Source: Bifidobacterium sp. ESL0690
GTDB lineage: Bacteria; Actinomycetota; Actinomycetes; Actinomycetales; Bifidobacteriaceae
Length of the DNA: 64,000 nt
Direction: 5' to 3'
NCBI RefSeq assembly: GCF_029392315.1
Contig: NZ_CP113939.1
Location: 1,674,001-1,738,000, forward strand
Under the pieces are notes generated by a model. That model saw only the letters and a program-made list of their open reading frames with translations, had not been told where the DNA came from and did no database searches. This document shows positions 1 to 9,605 of the stretch, piece after piece. Positions within the stretch are counted from its first letter, which is position 1, and each line of letters starts with the position of its first letter. Both the position numbers and the translations under genes were made by a program.

Positions 1-328
1 GGAACTTCCGGGCTCCGCAGAGCACGATGGCGGATAACGTCCGCCCAGGGTGACCTGAGAGCAAGCGCAACAGAAAGCAGACCGCCCGACTTCGGCCGGG
101 TAAGGGTGAAACGGCGGTGTAAGAGACCACCGGGCCACTGGCAACAGCTGGCCGCTGGCAAGCCTCATCGGGAGCAAGGCCAAGCAGAAGGCACGTCGGG
201 GTTTCCCGGCACGGGCTGCTCGCCCGGCCTTCGGGTAGGCTGCTGGAGCCTGGCGGCAACGTCAGGTCGAGATGGATGATCATCCGTGTGGCAACACACG
301 ACAGAACCCGGGGTATACGAGGTCTCAC
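1..328 (+). ncRNA. rnpB: RNase P RNA (bacterial class A), 5' end missing
   Basis: This is the catalytic RNA of ribonuclease P, which trims tRNA 5' leaders. The conserved blocks are in order: the CCGGGCTCC start of the core near base 8, CAGGGTGACCTGAG near 47, ACAGAAAGCAGACCGCC near 70, GGTAAGGGTGAAACGGCGG near 99, AAGAGACCACCGG near 121, and the 3' ACAGAACCCGGGGTATACGAGG near 301. The 5' strand of helix P1 and some following bases lie before the window, so the gene is partial. The 3' end near 328 is estimated from a short T run and from the stop of the convergent recX at 330. Confidence 0.93.
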
Positions 329-329
329 T

Positions 330-1316
330 TCACTTTTTATCGAACAGTTCATGGGCGACACGACGCAGCGTTTCAGGGTCATGGCCTTTGCGACCGCCGG
401 CACTCCAGAAACGACGACGGCGGACCTGAAGATCCAGGCCTTCCGTTTTCGCAGCAACCTTGCGTCCCAGCTGCCAGGCGGCATCTTCGAACACACCCTG
501 TTCTTGGGCTTCAGACGCCACGCTCTGCGCGAGCTGATCGTCGACATCCTTGCGTTTCAGTTCCATAGTCGTGCCTCTGAAACCGAGCATCCGTCCGGCA
601 CAGCTGCGCACGACGGAGCGCGCGTATTCCTCATCGTCGATGAGATGGACATCGACCAGACGCATCACCACGTCTTCGGAGACCACCGGGTCGTAGCCTT
701 TGCTGACCAGGCGTTTGATCAATGCTCCGGAAGAACGGGCTGCGGCATCGAGCAGAGTCAGCGCCGCTTCACGGCAGGCATCCACGTCGGCCGGATCGTC
801 CGGCACACGCCTCGTCGGCGCACCAGTGCGGTATTTTCGGTAATGAGTATTACCGCGCCCGCGACCATATTTGCCGTATCTCCTGCGCCTTTGAGGCCGT
901 CCGTTGGACACGTCCTCGGCATCAAGACTGCCACCGAATCCGCTGGTGTAGTTGCTAGTCACTGCAACCGCATGGGTGTGGGCCCGATTCGATCGCTTGG
1001 ACCGCATGGATTTGGAAGCCCTACTCGATTCACCGGCGCTGCCGATCGGGGAGACGCCGACACCGGAACAATCAGCGGAACGGTCTTCATCACCGTTATC
1101 GGAATTACCTTGACTCTCCCGACCAGCCTCAGACCGGCGAACGCCTGCCAACAAAGGGCTTCTGTCCATCGCACGAATATCCGGCGAATCGGATGCAGCA
1201 ACATCTTGAGTATCCTGCAAACGGGCTGAATCATCCGCATCAGTTGGAGCATGGCCGCCATCGTCGGATGCATCTGGCAAATGACGGCCCTGTAGAAATT
1301 CCTCGACGCTGATCAT
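330..1316 (-). CDS. recX: Recombination regulator RecX with long N-terminal extension
   Basis: RecX binds RecA filaments and limits recA activity. The conserved RecX three-helix repeats occupy about residues 170-328 (ALTLLDAAARSSGALIKRLVSKGYD, then VVMRLVDVHLIDDEEYARSVV, then a C-terminal repeat ending in VAHELFDKK). The first ~155 residues are Ser/Asp/Arg-rich low-complexity sequence that most RecX proteins (about 150-200 aa) lack. The ATG at 1316 has a GGAG eight bases upstream, so the long form looks genuine. It lies 18 bases after recA on the same strand and is probably co-transcribed with it under LexA control. The stop nearly touches the 3' end of the convergent rnpB. Confidence 0.88.
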   Translation of the reverse strand: MISVEEFLQGRHLPDASDDGGHAPTDADDSARLQDTQDVAASDSPDIRAMDRSPLLAGVRRSEAGRESQGNSDNGDEDRSADCSGVGVSPIGSAGESSRASKSMRSKRSNRAHTHAVAVTSNYTSGFGGSLDAEDVSNGRPQRRRRYGKYGRGRGNTHYRKYRTGAPTRRVPDDPADVDACREAALTLLDAAARSSGALIKRLVSKGYDPVVSEDVVMRLVDVHLIDDEEYARSVVRSCAGRMLGFRGTTMELKRKDVDDQLAQSVASEAQEQGVFEDAAWQLGRKVAAKTEGLDLQVRRRRFWSAGGRKGHDPETLRRVAHELFDKK

Positions 1317-1334
1317 CGAACCAACTCCGGTTAA

Positions 1335-2531
1335 TCAGGCTTTCGAACCCGACGCAGACGACGAGGCACTGCCGCCACCATCAGAAGCACCGGCACTGCT
1401 GTTGGCATCGGACTGGGCCGAGTCGCCGGCTCCATCCCCACCGTCATCAGACTTGGAATCATCTTCGATCAGACCATACTTAATCTTGACCTTACGCTCA
1501 ATCTCGTCTGTCAAAGCCGGATTGTCTTTGAGGAACTGGCGGACGTTCTCACGCCCTTGCCCCAGCTGATCACCCTCATAGGTGAACCAGGAACCGGACT
1601 TCTTGACGACATCGCACTGCAGCGCCATATCGAGCACGGAGCCCTCCCTGGAGATACCCTCGCCGTAGAGAATGTCGAACTCCGCGAACTTGAACGGCGG
1701 CGCCATCTTGTTCTTGACGACCTTGACTTTGGTGCGGTTGCCAACGGCCTCGTCACCGTTCTTCAACGTCTGGATACGGCGGATGTCGAGACGCACCGAA
1801 GCATAGAACTTTAATGCCTTGCCACCGGTGGTCGTCTCCGGGCTGCCGAAGAAGACACCGATCTTCTCACGCAGCTGGTTGATGAAGATAGCGGTGGTAT
1901 TGGACTGGGCCAACGCGCCGGTCATCTTACGCAGCGCCTGGCTCATCAAACGAGCCTGCAGGCCGACGTGGCTGTCGCCCATCTCACCTTCGATTTCGGC
2001 CTTCGGCACCAAAGCCGCCACCGAATCAATCACTACGACATCAAGCGCGCCACTGCGCACCAGCATGTCCGCTATTTCGAGGGCCTGTTCGCCGTTGTCG
2101 GGCTGGGAAATGATCAGAGAATCCGTATCGACGCCAAGCTTCTTGGCGTATACCGGATCAAGCGCGTGCTCCGCATCGATGTAGGCCGCCACTCCCCCGT
2201 TTTTCTGCGCGTTGGCCACGGCGTGCAACGCAAGCGTGGTCTTGCCGGAAGACTCCGGGCCGTAGATCTCAACGATCCTGCCACGCGGCAATCCTCCGAT
2301 GCCCAGCGCCATATCGAGCGCCAGGGAACCGGTGGGAATGACCTCGACGTTCTGCACCGGTTTGTCGCCAAGCCGCATCGCCGAGCCCTTGCCGAAGTCC
2401 TTTTCAACCTGCTTCAACGCGGTGTCGAGCGCCGCCTGCTTGCGCGGATCGATGCCATGCCCGCCATTGCTGGCCTGAGACTCGGCGTTCTTGGCTTTGC
2501 TGCCTTTCGCAGTCTTTGATTGCTGTGCCAT
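1335..2531 (-). CDS. recA: Recombinase RecA
   Basis: RecA is the ATP-dependent strand-exchange protein and the co-protease that triggers LexA self-cleavage. The Walker A motif GPESSGKTT lies at about residues 91-99. The DNA-binding loop region [29 protein letters not shown] and the MAW-type stretch [21 protein letters not shown] follow. The protein is 398 aa, slightly longer than usual because of a Ser/Gly/Asp-rich C-terminal tail and a ~25-residue N-terminal extension. The start has the ribosome-binding sequence AAGGAGAACG. A perfect LexA box lies about 180 bases upstream, and recX follows. Confidence 0.98.
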   Translation of the reverse strand: MAQQSKTAKGSKAKNAESQASNGGHGIDPRKQAALDTALKQVEKDFGKGSAMRLGDKPVQNVEVIPTGSLALDMALGIGGLPRGRIVEIYGPESSGKTTLALHAVANAQKNGGVAAYIDAEHALDPVYAKKLGVDTDSLIISQPDNGEQALEIADMLVRSGALDVVVIDSVAALVPKAEIEGEMGDSHVGLQARLMSQALRKMTGALAQSNTTAIFINQLREKIGVFFGSPETTTGGKALKFYASVRLDIRRIQTLKNGDEAVGNRTKVKVVKNKMAPPFKFAEFDILYGEGISREGSVLDMALQCDVVKKSGSWFTYEGDQLGQGRENVRQFLKDNPALTDEIERKVKIKYGLIEDDSKSDDGGDGAGDSAQSDANSSAGASDGGGSASSSASGSKA

Positions 2532-2712
2532 CGTTCTCCTTTACGTCCGCTCCTGCACTACCAGAATACGGAGCAATTCGTCATAAATGCAAGCTGAACG
2601 GGGTTATGTGGTCGAATGCTTGCCTTTTCGACACGCCGTGGTTTTCCGGGCTTTTGAGACCCTAACCCCGTTTTTCCGTTCCTGACTGACAAAATAATCA
2701 TAGAACAACATA

Positions 2713-2726
2713 CGAACATTTGTTCG
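2713..2726 (-). promoter_or_regulatory. LexA (SOS) box upstream of recA
   Basis: The sequence CGAACATTTGTTCG is an inverted repeat matching the actinobacterial and Gram-positive SOS consensus GAAC-N4-GTTC exactly. It lies between DUF3046 and recA, about 180 bases before the recA start, in the only sizeable gap ahead of recA-recX. SOS control of recA is established knowledge; assignment to this promoter is inference from position. Confidence 0.85.
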
Positions 2727-2770
2727 AATAGGCGCGCTGAAGGGCTGCCGAAGGCTAAAGCCTGCAGAAT

Positions 2771-3004
2771 TTATTTCGCCGGCAGCGGCGGCGCGTTGTG
2801 GTCCTTGCCCCAACGCTTCGAATCGGGAATCTGCAACTGGTCACACAGCACATTCCAGACGACACGGGGCTCGACGCCATCAGCGAGCGCCTCAACCACC
2901 GTCATGTCGTCAAGCGCCGTCAACACCTGATCATGCGCCAGCGAGCGCCCATACGTTCGCCCGAGCACTTCTTCCAACAACTGCCAAAATTCACGTTCTT
3001 TCAC
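2771..3004 (-). CDS. DUF3046 family protein
   Basis: This is a 77-residue protein beginning with GTG and KEREFWQLLEEVLGRTYGRSLAHD, the hallmark start of DUF3046, whose genes sit next to recA in many actinobacteria. The residues LGRTYGRSLAHDQVL and GVEPRVVWNVLC are the recognisable conserved parts. No biochemical role is established. It precedes recA on the same strand with the LexA box in between. The ribosome-binding site is weak, so the start is less certain than the family call. Confidence 0.82.
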   Translation of the reverse strand: MKEREFWQLLEEVLGRTYGRSLAHDQVLTALDDMTVVEALADGVEPRVVWNVLCDQLQIPDSKRWGKDHNAPPLPAK

Positions 3005-3220
3005 ACCGAAAAGTCTATCAGCGCAGTCGAATACGAATCTATGCGCGAAATTCTCGGGACAATCCTTGACTTTGCCGTATCAAACAACGTCTTCTGTACC
3101 AGAACGGCAACAGTCTGTCAATGAGTTCGCAACGCTGGTTTTAATTGCAACCGCGGATTCGAAACGCAATAAAAGGGAAATGACGGCAGCGCCAATATCG
3201 GTAAGATATATCGACATTCA

Positions 3221-3256
3221 CCAAAAGAGCCCACCGGCCTAAGCCGATGAGCTCTT
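3221..3256 (-). terminator. Intrinsic terminator after clgR
   Basis: Read on the minus strand, AAGAGCTCATCGGC pairs with GCCGGTGGGCTCTT around a TTAG-like loop, and the stem is followed by TTTTGG. It lies 27 bases downstream of the clgR stop. Confidence 0.75.
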
Positions 3257-3282
3257 CAATAAAGTGGTATGAAACCTGCAGG

Positions 3283-3795
3283 TCACGCCTCGTTATAATC
3301 GAGGTAATCCGCCACCATACGCAGCATCTGCGAGGTGCTCAGGCCCAGCGATTCGGCGATGGACGCCAGCAGTTCAGAGCTGGCCTCCTTCTGCCCGCGT
3401 TCGACTTCGGAAAGATATCCGAGCGAGACGCCGGCCTTTTCGCTGACCTCACGCAGGGTCTTGTGGTCGCGGGTACGCAGGTCGCGCAGCACGTGCCCGA
3501 TGGCTTCACGCAACGAAATGTCGCGGCTTTCGCCGTCGGTATCGTGTTTGCGTGCGGCCGCCCGAGGCTTGGACTGCTCGGCGTCCTCCTCCTGCCACAT
3601 CCTGTTGAGTACCGCCTGGCGTTCATCCTTCGCCTTCTTGGCGGCACGTGCTTTCAAAACCTGTTGTTGCGCGAAAGCCACCGCGCGTCGCTGAGCAGGG
3701 GTCAAGTCCCTGTTGCGCGCATTGCTTGGGCGCGTCGCCCCTGATGCAAGCGTGTTCATTCCCATCTGCTCCTGTGGTCGAGTCATCGTTTCCAT
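3283..3795 (-). CDS. clgR: XRE-family regulator ClgR
   Basis: ClgR activates clp protease and related proteostasis genes in actinobacteria. A Cro/C1-type helix-turn-helix occupies about residues 95-155 ([58 protein letters not shown]). This is the characteristic ClgR sequence including the [11 protein letters not shown] recognition region. About 90 residues of charged, probably disordered sequence precede it, longer than in many homologues. The start at 3795 has AGAGGGG eight bases upstream; in-frame ATGs at 3763 and nearby are alternatives. The neighbourhood recA-clgR-pncC-pgsA-ftsK is the usual actinobacterial order. ClgR is itself a Clp substrate in relatives. Confidence 0.9.
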   Translation of the reverse strand: METMTRPQEQMGMNTLASGATRPSNARNRDLTPAQRRAVAFAQQQVLKARAAKKAKDERQAVLNRMWQEEDAEQSKPRAAARKHDTDGESRDISLREAIGHVLRDLRTRDHKTLREVSEKAGVSLGYLSEVERGQKEASSELLASIAESLGLSTSQMLRMVADYLDYNEA

Positions 3796-3861
3796 TACGC
3801 CACCCCTCTTTTACCTAGTGCTGTTCATGTTGTCACTTTCATCAACAGTTGAGGGGAGCAT

Positions 3862-4479
3862 TTATTCCTCTGTGAGCGTTGTGAGCTGCGTCACAAGCTG
3901 CAATACATTCAGTACGCTAAGTCTCCGAACCTCTTCTCTCGAGCCGGAAAGCCGCAGCTTGGCGGCGGCCGTCCGACGAATATCGGTATTACTGTTAGCG
4001 GGAACACTGATACCGATATAAACCAGGCCCGCAGGTTTGTCGCCGTCAGGGCCCGGACCGGCCACACCGGTGGTCGATAGTCCTAGAACTTTATCACCAT
4101 ATTGCGGCTGACGGTAAAGTCGGGAAGTTCGCAACGCCATCTGCCGGGCCACTTCCGGGTGCACGGCACCCTCATGCTCCAGCAAATCCGCATCCACTCC
4201 AAGTACGCTCGCCTTGGCGTTGATATCGTAGGTCACCGCCGAACCGAGGAAAACGTCGGAAGCCCCGGGAATACGCACGAAGGCATCGGCCAGTAGCCCC
4301 CCGGTCAGCGATTCGGCCGCGGCAATCTTCCAGCCTCGAGCTTTGGCTCCGTCAAGGATATGGGCAGCCAGCTCGTCACAACGCGGTTGGATTTCCGAGA
4401 CTGCACCGCTGGCAATCATGCCTTTCAGATTTTGTATAGCCTGCGAGGCCCCATCGGGTGTTTCCATATATTCCCGCAT
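3862..4479 (-). CDS. pncC: Nicotinamide-nucleotide amidohydrolase (CinA C-terminal family)
   Basis: This is a stand-alone CinA C-terminal domain, the NMN deamidase of the pyridine-nucleotide cycle that converts NMN to nicotinate mononucleotide. The signature AAAESLTGGLLADAFVRIPGASDVFLGSAVTYD and the later STTGVAGPGPDGDKPAGLVYIG match the family. The length is 205 aa from the ATG at 4479, chosen over the upstream start at 4527 because of the strong GGAGGG just ahead of it. It lies between pgsA and clgR on the same strand; in many actinobacteria these three form one operon, but here a terminator follows pgsA. Confidence 0.9.
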   Translation of the reverse strand: MREYMETPDGASQAIQNLKGMIASGAVSEIQPRCDELAAHILDGAKARGWKIAAAESLTGGLLADAFVRIPGASDVFLGSAVTYDINAKASVLGVDADLLEHEGAVHPEVARQMALRTSRLYRQPQYGDKVLGLSTTGVAGPGPDGDKPAGLVYIGISVPANSNTDIRRTAAAKLRLSGSREEVRRLSVLNVLQLVTQLTTLTEE

Positions 4480-4540
4480 GTTCCCTCCTTCAATGGGCAA
4501 TCTATAGGTAACAAGGATATCCGACATATCTCAACCGATA

Positions 4541-4588
4541 AAAACGCCCCAAACCCGCCTACCATTCGGTAAGTAATTGGTTTGGGGC
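4541..4588 (-). terminator. Intrinsic terminator after pgsA
   Basis: On the minus strand a ten-base stem, GCCCCAAACC with GGTTTGGGGC, is followed by GTTTTTATC. It sits 16 bases after the pgsA stop and before the pncC start, so pgsA and pncC are probably at least partly uncoupled. Confidence 0.8.
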
Positions 4589-4603
4589 AGATTCTACAAG
4601 CTC

Positions 4604-5293
4604 CTACTTGGTTTTTCGCGCCCGCACCACATTACGGACATAAATATATCCGGAATAGAGGCACAGAACCAACGCAATACCGATAAGCATATCGGTGACG
4701 GTGTAATAGCAGAACCACCAAACCGGAACCCCCGCCCCGATATGGGAGAATGCGGGAACACCACCGCCAAAAGCGACCAGGCCCGGATTGGTGATATTCG
4801 GGGATAGTGCCCAGACCGGCATCAACAGCATGCCCAAACCAATGCACTGGGTAAGCGTCTTGTATTTGCCGGCTTTCTCGGCCGCAATGACCTTGCCGCC
4901 GGTGTCGATGACAAAGAAGCGCATGACAGTGATGCCGATTTCACGGATGAGGAAGAGAACCGTCACCCACCACGGCACCTCGCCGAACACCGAGGCGACG
5001 ACAAGGGCCGAGCAGATCAGCAGCTTGTCGGCTATGGGATCCATCAGTTTGCCCAGCTCCGTAACCTGGTTATAGGTACGGGCCATCCAACCATCAAGTT
5101 TGTCGGTCGAAGCGGCCACGATGAACAGCATCGCTGCGGCGAAACGCAGCCACGGGTTGCGCTGCCCCCATGGTCCTGCGGCGATGTCGGCCCACAAAAA
5201 TATCAGGACCAGCACGATGCGCGTGTAGGTCACCAGATTCGGTGGACTGTTCCACCCGTCCAGAAGTGATTGTTTCCCATCTCGTTGTTGCAT
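4604..5293 (-). CDS. pgsA: CDP-diacylglycerol--glycerol-3-phosphate 3-phosphatidyltransferase
   Basis: This membrane enzyme makes phosphatidylglycerophosphate, the precursor of phosphatidylglycerol and cardiolipin. The CDP-alcohol phosphotransferase motif is intact: DKLDGWMARTYNQVTELGKL followed by MDPIADK supplies the D-G-x2-A-R-x8-G-x3-D-x3-D residues. Several hydrophobic helices flank it. The start at 5293 (MQQRDGKQ) is preferred, with AAGG upstream; 5326 is possible. The gene follows ftsK closely on the same strand. The length of about 229 aa is normal. Other CDP-alcohol transferases are conceivable, but context next to ftsK, pncC and clgR supports pgsA. Confidence 0.88.
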   Translation of the reverse strand: MQQRDGKQSLLDGWNSPPNLVTYTRIVLVLIFLWADIAAGPWGQRNPWLRFAAAMLFIVAASTDKLDGWMARTYNQVTELGKLMDPIADKLLICSALVVASVFGEVPWWVTVLFLIREIGITVMRFFVIDTGGKVIAAEKAGKYKTLTQCIGLGMLLMPVWALSPNITNPGLVAFGGGVPAFSHIGAGVPVWWFCYYTVTDMLIGIALVLCLYSGYIYVRNVVRARKTK

Positions 5294-5330
5294 AACCAAT
5301 ACCTTAGCGCGGCTACGATACCGCAATCAT

Positions 5331-8225
5331 TTATTGAGCCTGTGCGTTGTCATCGAGAGACGTCGGCGAAATCGCGCTGGTTTTGCCTTGGATGAAGTCG
5401 AGGACCTGGGTCAGGTCCTGCGGCTGGACCAGGACCTCACGGGCCTTGGAGCCCTCTGACGGGCCTACGACGCCACGCGATTCCAAGAGATCCATCATGC
5501 GGCCAGCCTTGGCGAAGCCGATGCGCAGCTTGCGCTGGAGCATCGAAGTGGAGCCGAACTGGGTGGTGACCACGAGCTTCGCGGCCTCCAAGAGCGTGTC
5601 CATATCGTCGCCGATTTCCTCGTCTGGGTGCGTCTCGTTCTCCTCGGCCTTCTTGGCCATCTCCTCGATGTCCTCGCGATAGTGCGGCTTGCGCTGGGTG
5701 CGCGCGAATTCGACGGCCTTGCGGATTTCGGACTCCCCGACCCACGAGCCCTGCACGCGAATCGGCTTGGCCGAACCCATCGGCAGAAACAGGGCGTCGC
5801 CCTGGCCAATCAGCGATTCGGCGCCGGTGGAGTCAAGAATGACGCGGGAATCGGTGGCCGACGACGTGGCGAAAGCCAGTCGCGAGGGAATGTTGGCCTT
5901 GATCAGACCGGTGATGACGTCGACGGACGGACGCTGGGTGGCGAGCACGAGGTGCACGCCGGCGGCTCGCGCGAGCTGCGTGATGCGCTGGATGGAGCTT
6001 TCGACGTCGTTCTTGGCCATCATCATCAGGTCGGCCATCTCGTCGACGACCACGACGATATACGGGTACGGAGCCACCTTGCGCTTCGAGCCGAGCGGGG
6101 CATGGACCTTTCCGGCGAGCACGGCCTTGTTGAAGTCCTTGATGTGGCGGAAGCCGAAATACTGGAGATCGTCGTAGCGGGCGTCCATCTCCTTGACCAC
6201 CCATTCCAATGCCTGCGCGGCCTTCTTCGGGTCGGTGATAATCGGTGTCAGCAGGTGCGGAATGCCGGCGTAGGCGGACAGTTCGACGCGCTTGGGATCG
6301 ACCATGATCAGACGCACCTGCTCCGGGGTGGCGCGCATGATGATTGAGGTGAGCATGGAGTTGATGAAGCTGGACTTGCCGGAACCGGTGGCGCCTGCGA
6401 CCAGAAGATGCGGCATCTTGGTCAAATCGGCGGTGACGAAATGGCCTTCGACGTCCTTGCCGACGCCGGCGAGCATCGGGTTCGGGTCGTTCATGGCCTT
6501 GTCGCTGCGTAATACATCGCCCAAATGCACGATCTCACGGTCGATGTTCGGGATCTCGATGCCGATGGCGGATTTGCCGGGGATCGGCGAAAGGATGCGC
6601 ACATCTGTGGAAGCCACGGCATAAGCGATGTTGCGTTGCAGGTTCGTGACCTTCTCGACCTTGACGCCCGGGCCGAGCTCGACCTCATACTGGGTGACCG
6701 ACGGGCCGCGCAGGAAGCCGACGACCTTGGCGTCGACGTGGAACTGATGGAAGGTGGCGGTCAAGGCTTTGATGACGTTGTCGTTGGCCTGTGTGCGGGC
6801 CAGATGCGGCTTGCCTTTCACCAGGATATCGAGGCTGGGTAGCTGATAGGGTCTGTTGTCCTCTTCGTCCGCGGCGTTCTCCGCCTCATGGCGGGCGAGT
6901 GAATCATCACCGTCATGATTGGCAATGGAGGCGGGCAGGTTGGCCGCTCCTCCGGCGATGCCTTTGACTTGGGGAAGTACGGGCTCGGTTGCGCTGCCGT
7001 CCTTGCCGACCGCGGCCCACGGATCTATAGCGTTTCCGGCAGCAGAAGCATCGGGTTCAGCGCTTGAGCCGTATGGACCCGTGGAACTTGCGGCTTTCGG
7101 AGCGCCAAAACCGTTGGATTGGCCGTTCATCGGCACAGCCTGCGTTGCGCCAACCCCGTTATTTCCTGCGTTGAAACCGGGCATACCGGCTAAAGCAGAA
7201 GCGGGAGCGCCGGCAACACTCTGAATCTCACCGGTGACCGGGTTGACCAGATCCTGCGGATGCCCTTCAATCAGCTGCGTCTCGTCACTCTGACCATTAA
7301 GGTCAGCGGCACGGTCAAAGGCCTCATCGCCGGCGTAACGTTCAAGTTTCGTAACATCGTCGCCGGCATTATCGGAATGGCCGAAAATGCGGGAGAAGAA
7401 CGCGCCAATACCGCGCTTGCGAGGCTGTTCGGGAACGGTATCGCCCGATTCTTTCGTATCATCGCCGTCGTAGGCCGGCACACCCTCGGCAAGTTGCAAT
7501 GTCTCATCGCCGACACGTACTTCGTTGGGGAATTGCTCGCTTTGCGCATCCACGCCAGCGTTTCCGGTATCGGCATCGTTTTCGTTACCAACGCCAGTTT
7601 TCCGTCGTTGTGACCAATCCTGCAGCTGTTCGGGAATCTTGGTGATATCGAGTTTGATGATGAGCAGCACCGAAAATATCGCGACGACGACGAAAATAAT
7701 AACGGCGAATACGCTGGAAAGTCCCCAAGCCAAAGGCGAGCCCAGCACGAAACCGAGCAGACCTCCGGCCCCGCGTAGCACGTCCATATTGAAATCGCGC
7801 GACGGAGAAGCGACAATGGCGTCGATAATCGAGCAGATCGACCAGAACAGCAGCGCACAACCGATAATCAGACGCAGGTTGCGCTTGTGCTTGGCCGGGT
7901 CGAGCAACACCTGATAGGCCACGACCAGCAAAAAAATCGGCAGCACCACACTCATCACGCCGAACAGGCCGGCGGCGACCATGTGCAGCCAATGGCCCAG
8001 GAACCCGTCGACATGGAACCATTCGGAGGCGCAGAACATGATGGCGACAATCACCAACGCGAAGAAACCGGCGATGCGGCACAGCGTGGCGTGACGCACG
8101 AAGAACGATGTGTCGGCCGGCGGCATAACCTTCGTCGCCGCGGTTTGACTATCCGAAGAAGACCCGTTCGCCTTACTGCGACGGGTCTTTGCGTTCTTGC
8201 CATTCGTTTGTGTCTTGCGTGCCAT
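5331..8225 (-). CDS. ftsK: DNA translocase FtsK/SpoIIIE
   Basis: FtsK pumps chromosome ends through the division septum and activates XerCD at dif. The N-terminus carries about four membrane helices (residues ~47-190). A long acidic/Gly/Ala-rich linker runs to ~455. The RecA-like motor follows, with Walker [10 protein letters not shown] at ~611-619 and DPKRVELS soon after. A C-terminal winged-helix gamma domain ([34 protein letters not shown]) reads KOPS sequences. The length of 964 aa is usual. Both Xer recombinases occur in this window (36.6 kb and 47.3 kb). The start has little Shine-Dalgarno sequence. Confidence 0.97.
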   Translation of the reverse strand: MARKTQTNGKNAKTRRSKANGSSSDSQTAATKVMPPADTSFFVRHATLCRIAGFFALVIVAIMFCASEWFHVDGFLGHWLHMVAAGLFGVMSVVLPIFLLVVAYQVLLDPAKHKRNLRLIIGCALLFWSICSIIDAIVASPSRDFNMDVLRGAGGLLGFVLGSPLAWGLSSVFAVIIFVVVAIFSVLLIIKLDITKIPEQLQDWSQRRKTGVGNENDADTGNAGVDAQSEQFPNEVRVGDETLQLAEGVPAYDGDDTKESGDTVPEQPRKRGIGAFFSRIFGHSDNAGDDVTKLERYAGDEAFDRAADLNGQSDETQLIEGHPQDLVNPVTGEIQSVAGAPASALAGMPGFNAGNNGVGATQAVPMNGQSNGFGAPKAASSTGPYGSSAEPDASAAGNAIDPWAAVGKDGSATEPVLPQVKGIAGGAANLPASIANHDGDDSLARHEAENAADEEDNRPYQLPSLDILVKGKPHLARTQANDNVIKALTATFHQFHVDAKVVGFLRGPSVTQYEVELGPGVKVEKVTNLQRNIAYAVASTDVRILSPIPGKSAIGIEIPNIDREIVHLGDVLRSDKAMNDPNPMLAGVGKDVEGHFVTADLTKMPHLLVAGATGSGKSSFINSMLTSIIMRATPEQVRLIMVDPKRVELSAYAGIPHLLTPIITDPKKAAQALEWVVKEMDARYDDLQYFGFRHIKDFNKAVLAGKVHAPLGSKRKVAPYPYIVVVVDEMADLMMMAKNDVESSIQRITQLARAAGVHLVLATQRPSVDVITGLIKANIPSRLAFATSSATDSRVILDSTGAESLIGQGDALFLPMGSAKPIRVQGSWVGESEIRKAVEFARTQRKPHYREDIEEMAKKAEENETHPDEEIGDDMDTLLEAAKLVVTTQFGSTSMLQRKLRIGFAKAGRMMDLLESRGVVGPSEGSKAREVLVQPQDLTQVLDFIQGKTSAISPTSLDDNAQAQ

Positions 8226-8443
8226 AACAACAGCGATTCTACTTCAAGCCCGTCCCGTTGGGCGCGTTGGGCCGCCAACCTGCCCAACCCTTTCAAAATG
8301 CCAGAAAGATTATTGGATTATTCTTCCATATGAATTTGTAATACTTATGGTTATCCTTTGAAGCCCGTCCGTTGCATTCGTGTTTCGCAACGGCACGCAA
8401 AGCCAGAAACTTTCGCCTTGGGCCTTACGATGGAGATATGGTC

Positions 8444-9439
8444 ATGACCCCTGCAGAACGTGCGAGCGCCGTCGCGTTCTCCTATAAAAATTGCGAACTT
8501 TCGGCAATCGTGCCGAGTAACGCAATGGTGGCGGCCGCGAACGGTTATCAGCGCGGGACGCTGGAACTTTCTGATTTCGTCAGAGTACCTGAGAACCAGA
8601 CAAAACACAGGAAAGCTGTGGAATCGCGACCTTGGAATACTCGATCTTACGACGATGATGAAAGCCCGTCGACAAAACGTACCGATCCAAGTATCGATGA
8701 TGACAGCAGCGGAAGCCGAGCCAAGAAGCGTGATGAATCGCAGTTGCGCGACGACCGGATTTTCGCCCGTTCAGTGCGGCTGATTGACTACGAGTGGCCG
8801 GCAAGCGGCGGGCTTGACGAACTGAAAATCATCCATCGTGGGCTGTTCGTCGGAGCGATGGCCGGCGCGGGAAAATTGCGAGATGATATCAATACCGGTG
8901 AGTTACTCAACGATGCTGGTGCCGGAAAATCACGGAGTGATAATGGCAGCAACAGCGATGACGGCAACGCCGCAAGCCGAGGCAACGGAAGAGCTACGAA
9001 CCAATCAAACTGCAATGATGACTTGCAAACCCGTCAGTATCGTCAACAGCAAAGTCCCTATTTCCCGTCCCCGCTCATCGAAACCGGTGCGGCCAATATT
9101 TTCTCACAACTCGACGAAGGCAACTATTTCGCCGGGCTTGACCGTGCCGGATTCATCCGTGCTCTGGCAAGCATCTACGACGAGTTGAACGCGCTGCGCC
9201 CATTTGCTTACGGCAACGGGATGGTGCTGCGCATGTTCATCTCAGAACTCACGCACGCGGTGGGTTGGGATTTGAACTGGGGCACGGTGACATGCGAAAG
9301 CTATCGAAACGCAACCGACCTTGCGCTGCTCGAGCACGACATCTCAGGGCTGGAACGCATGTTCGGCTCAATCACCAGACTGGCCAACCCGACGCGCATT
9401 TTTCTTATCTCCGGCTGGGACCAAGGCCCGGCGCACTGA
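8444..9439 (+). CDS. Fic-fold protein with degenerate catalytic motif
   Basis: Fic proteins normally transfer AMP to hydroxyl side chains through HPFx(D/E)GNGRxxR. Family features are visible: IHRGLF and AGKLR (about residues 130-146), NYFAGLDRAGFIRALASIYDELNALRPF, and RMFISELTHAVGWDLNW. At the active site (~252-263), however, the sequence is RPFAYGNGMVLR. The catalytic His is Arg, the acidic residue is Tyr and the phosphate-binding Arg is Met. A Ser/Asn/Asp-rich stretch of ~58 residues (147-204) interrupts the domain. The ATG at 8444 has TGGAG eight bases upstream. It is probably a pseudo-enzyme or decaying gene; no antitoxin gene is adjacent. It is divergent from ftsK. Confidence 0.72.
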   Translation: MTPAERASAVAFSYKNCELSAIVPSNAMVAAANGYQRGTLELSDFVRVPENQTKHRKAVESRPWNTRSYDDDESPSTKRTDPSIDDDSSGSRAKKRDESQLRDDRIFARSVRLIDYEWPASGGLDELKIIHRGLFVGAMAGAGKLRDDINTGELLNDAGAGKSRSDNGSNSDDGNAASRGNGRATNQSNCNDDLQTRQYRQQQSPYFPSPLIETGAANIFSQLDEGNYFAGLDRAGFIRALASIYDELNALRPFAYGNGMVLRMFISELTHAVGWDLNWGTVTCESYRNATDLALLEHDISGLERMFGSITRLANPTRIFLISGWDQGPAH

Positions 9440-9451
9440 GCGGAAACCCGT

Positions 9452-9605
9452 GTGAAAAGCACCTTTTTAGCCTCATTTTGGTGCTTTTCGCACTGATTTA
9501 CGGTTTACTGCGGAGAAAAGCGCCATTTTCGACCATTTTCGGTGCTTTTCTCACTCGTTCCGTGCCAAAAGCACCATTATCGGTTGTTTTTGGTGCTTTT
9601 CTCAC
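9452..9605. repeat. Three consecutive GAAAAGCACC-type hairpins
   Basis: Three palindromes of about 42 bases follow each other at 9452-9493, 9513-9554 and ~9564-9605. Each has one arm of the form GTGAAAAGCACC and the other GGTGCTTTTCNCAC, with different loops. They fill the gap between the convergent fic-like gene and miaA, and the last reaches the miaA stop codon. T-rich arms mean they may terminate transcription in both directions, but three in a row exceeds what termination needs. Confidence 0.8.

Noticed and set aside
276..1229. A 317-codon plus-strand frame over recX and the end of rnpB
   Set aside because: It overlaps the 3' part of RNase P RNA and the well-supported recX gene.
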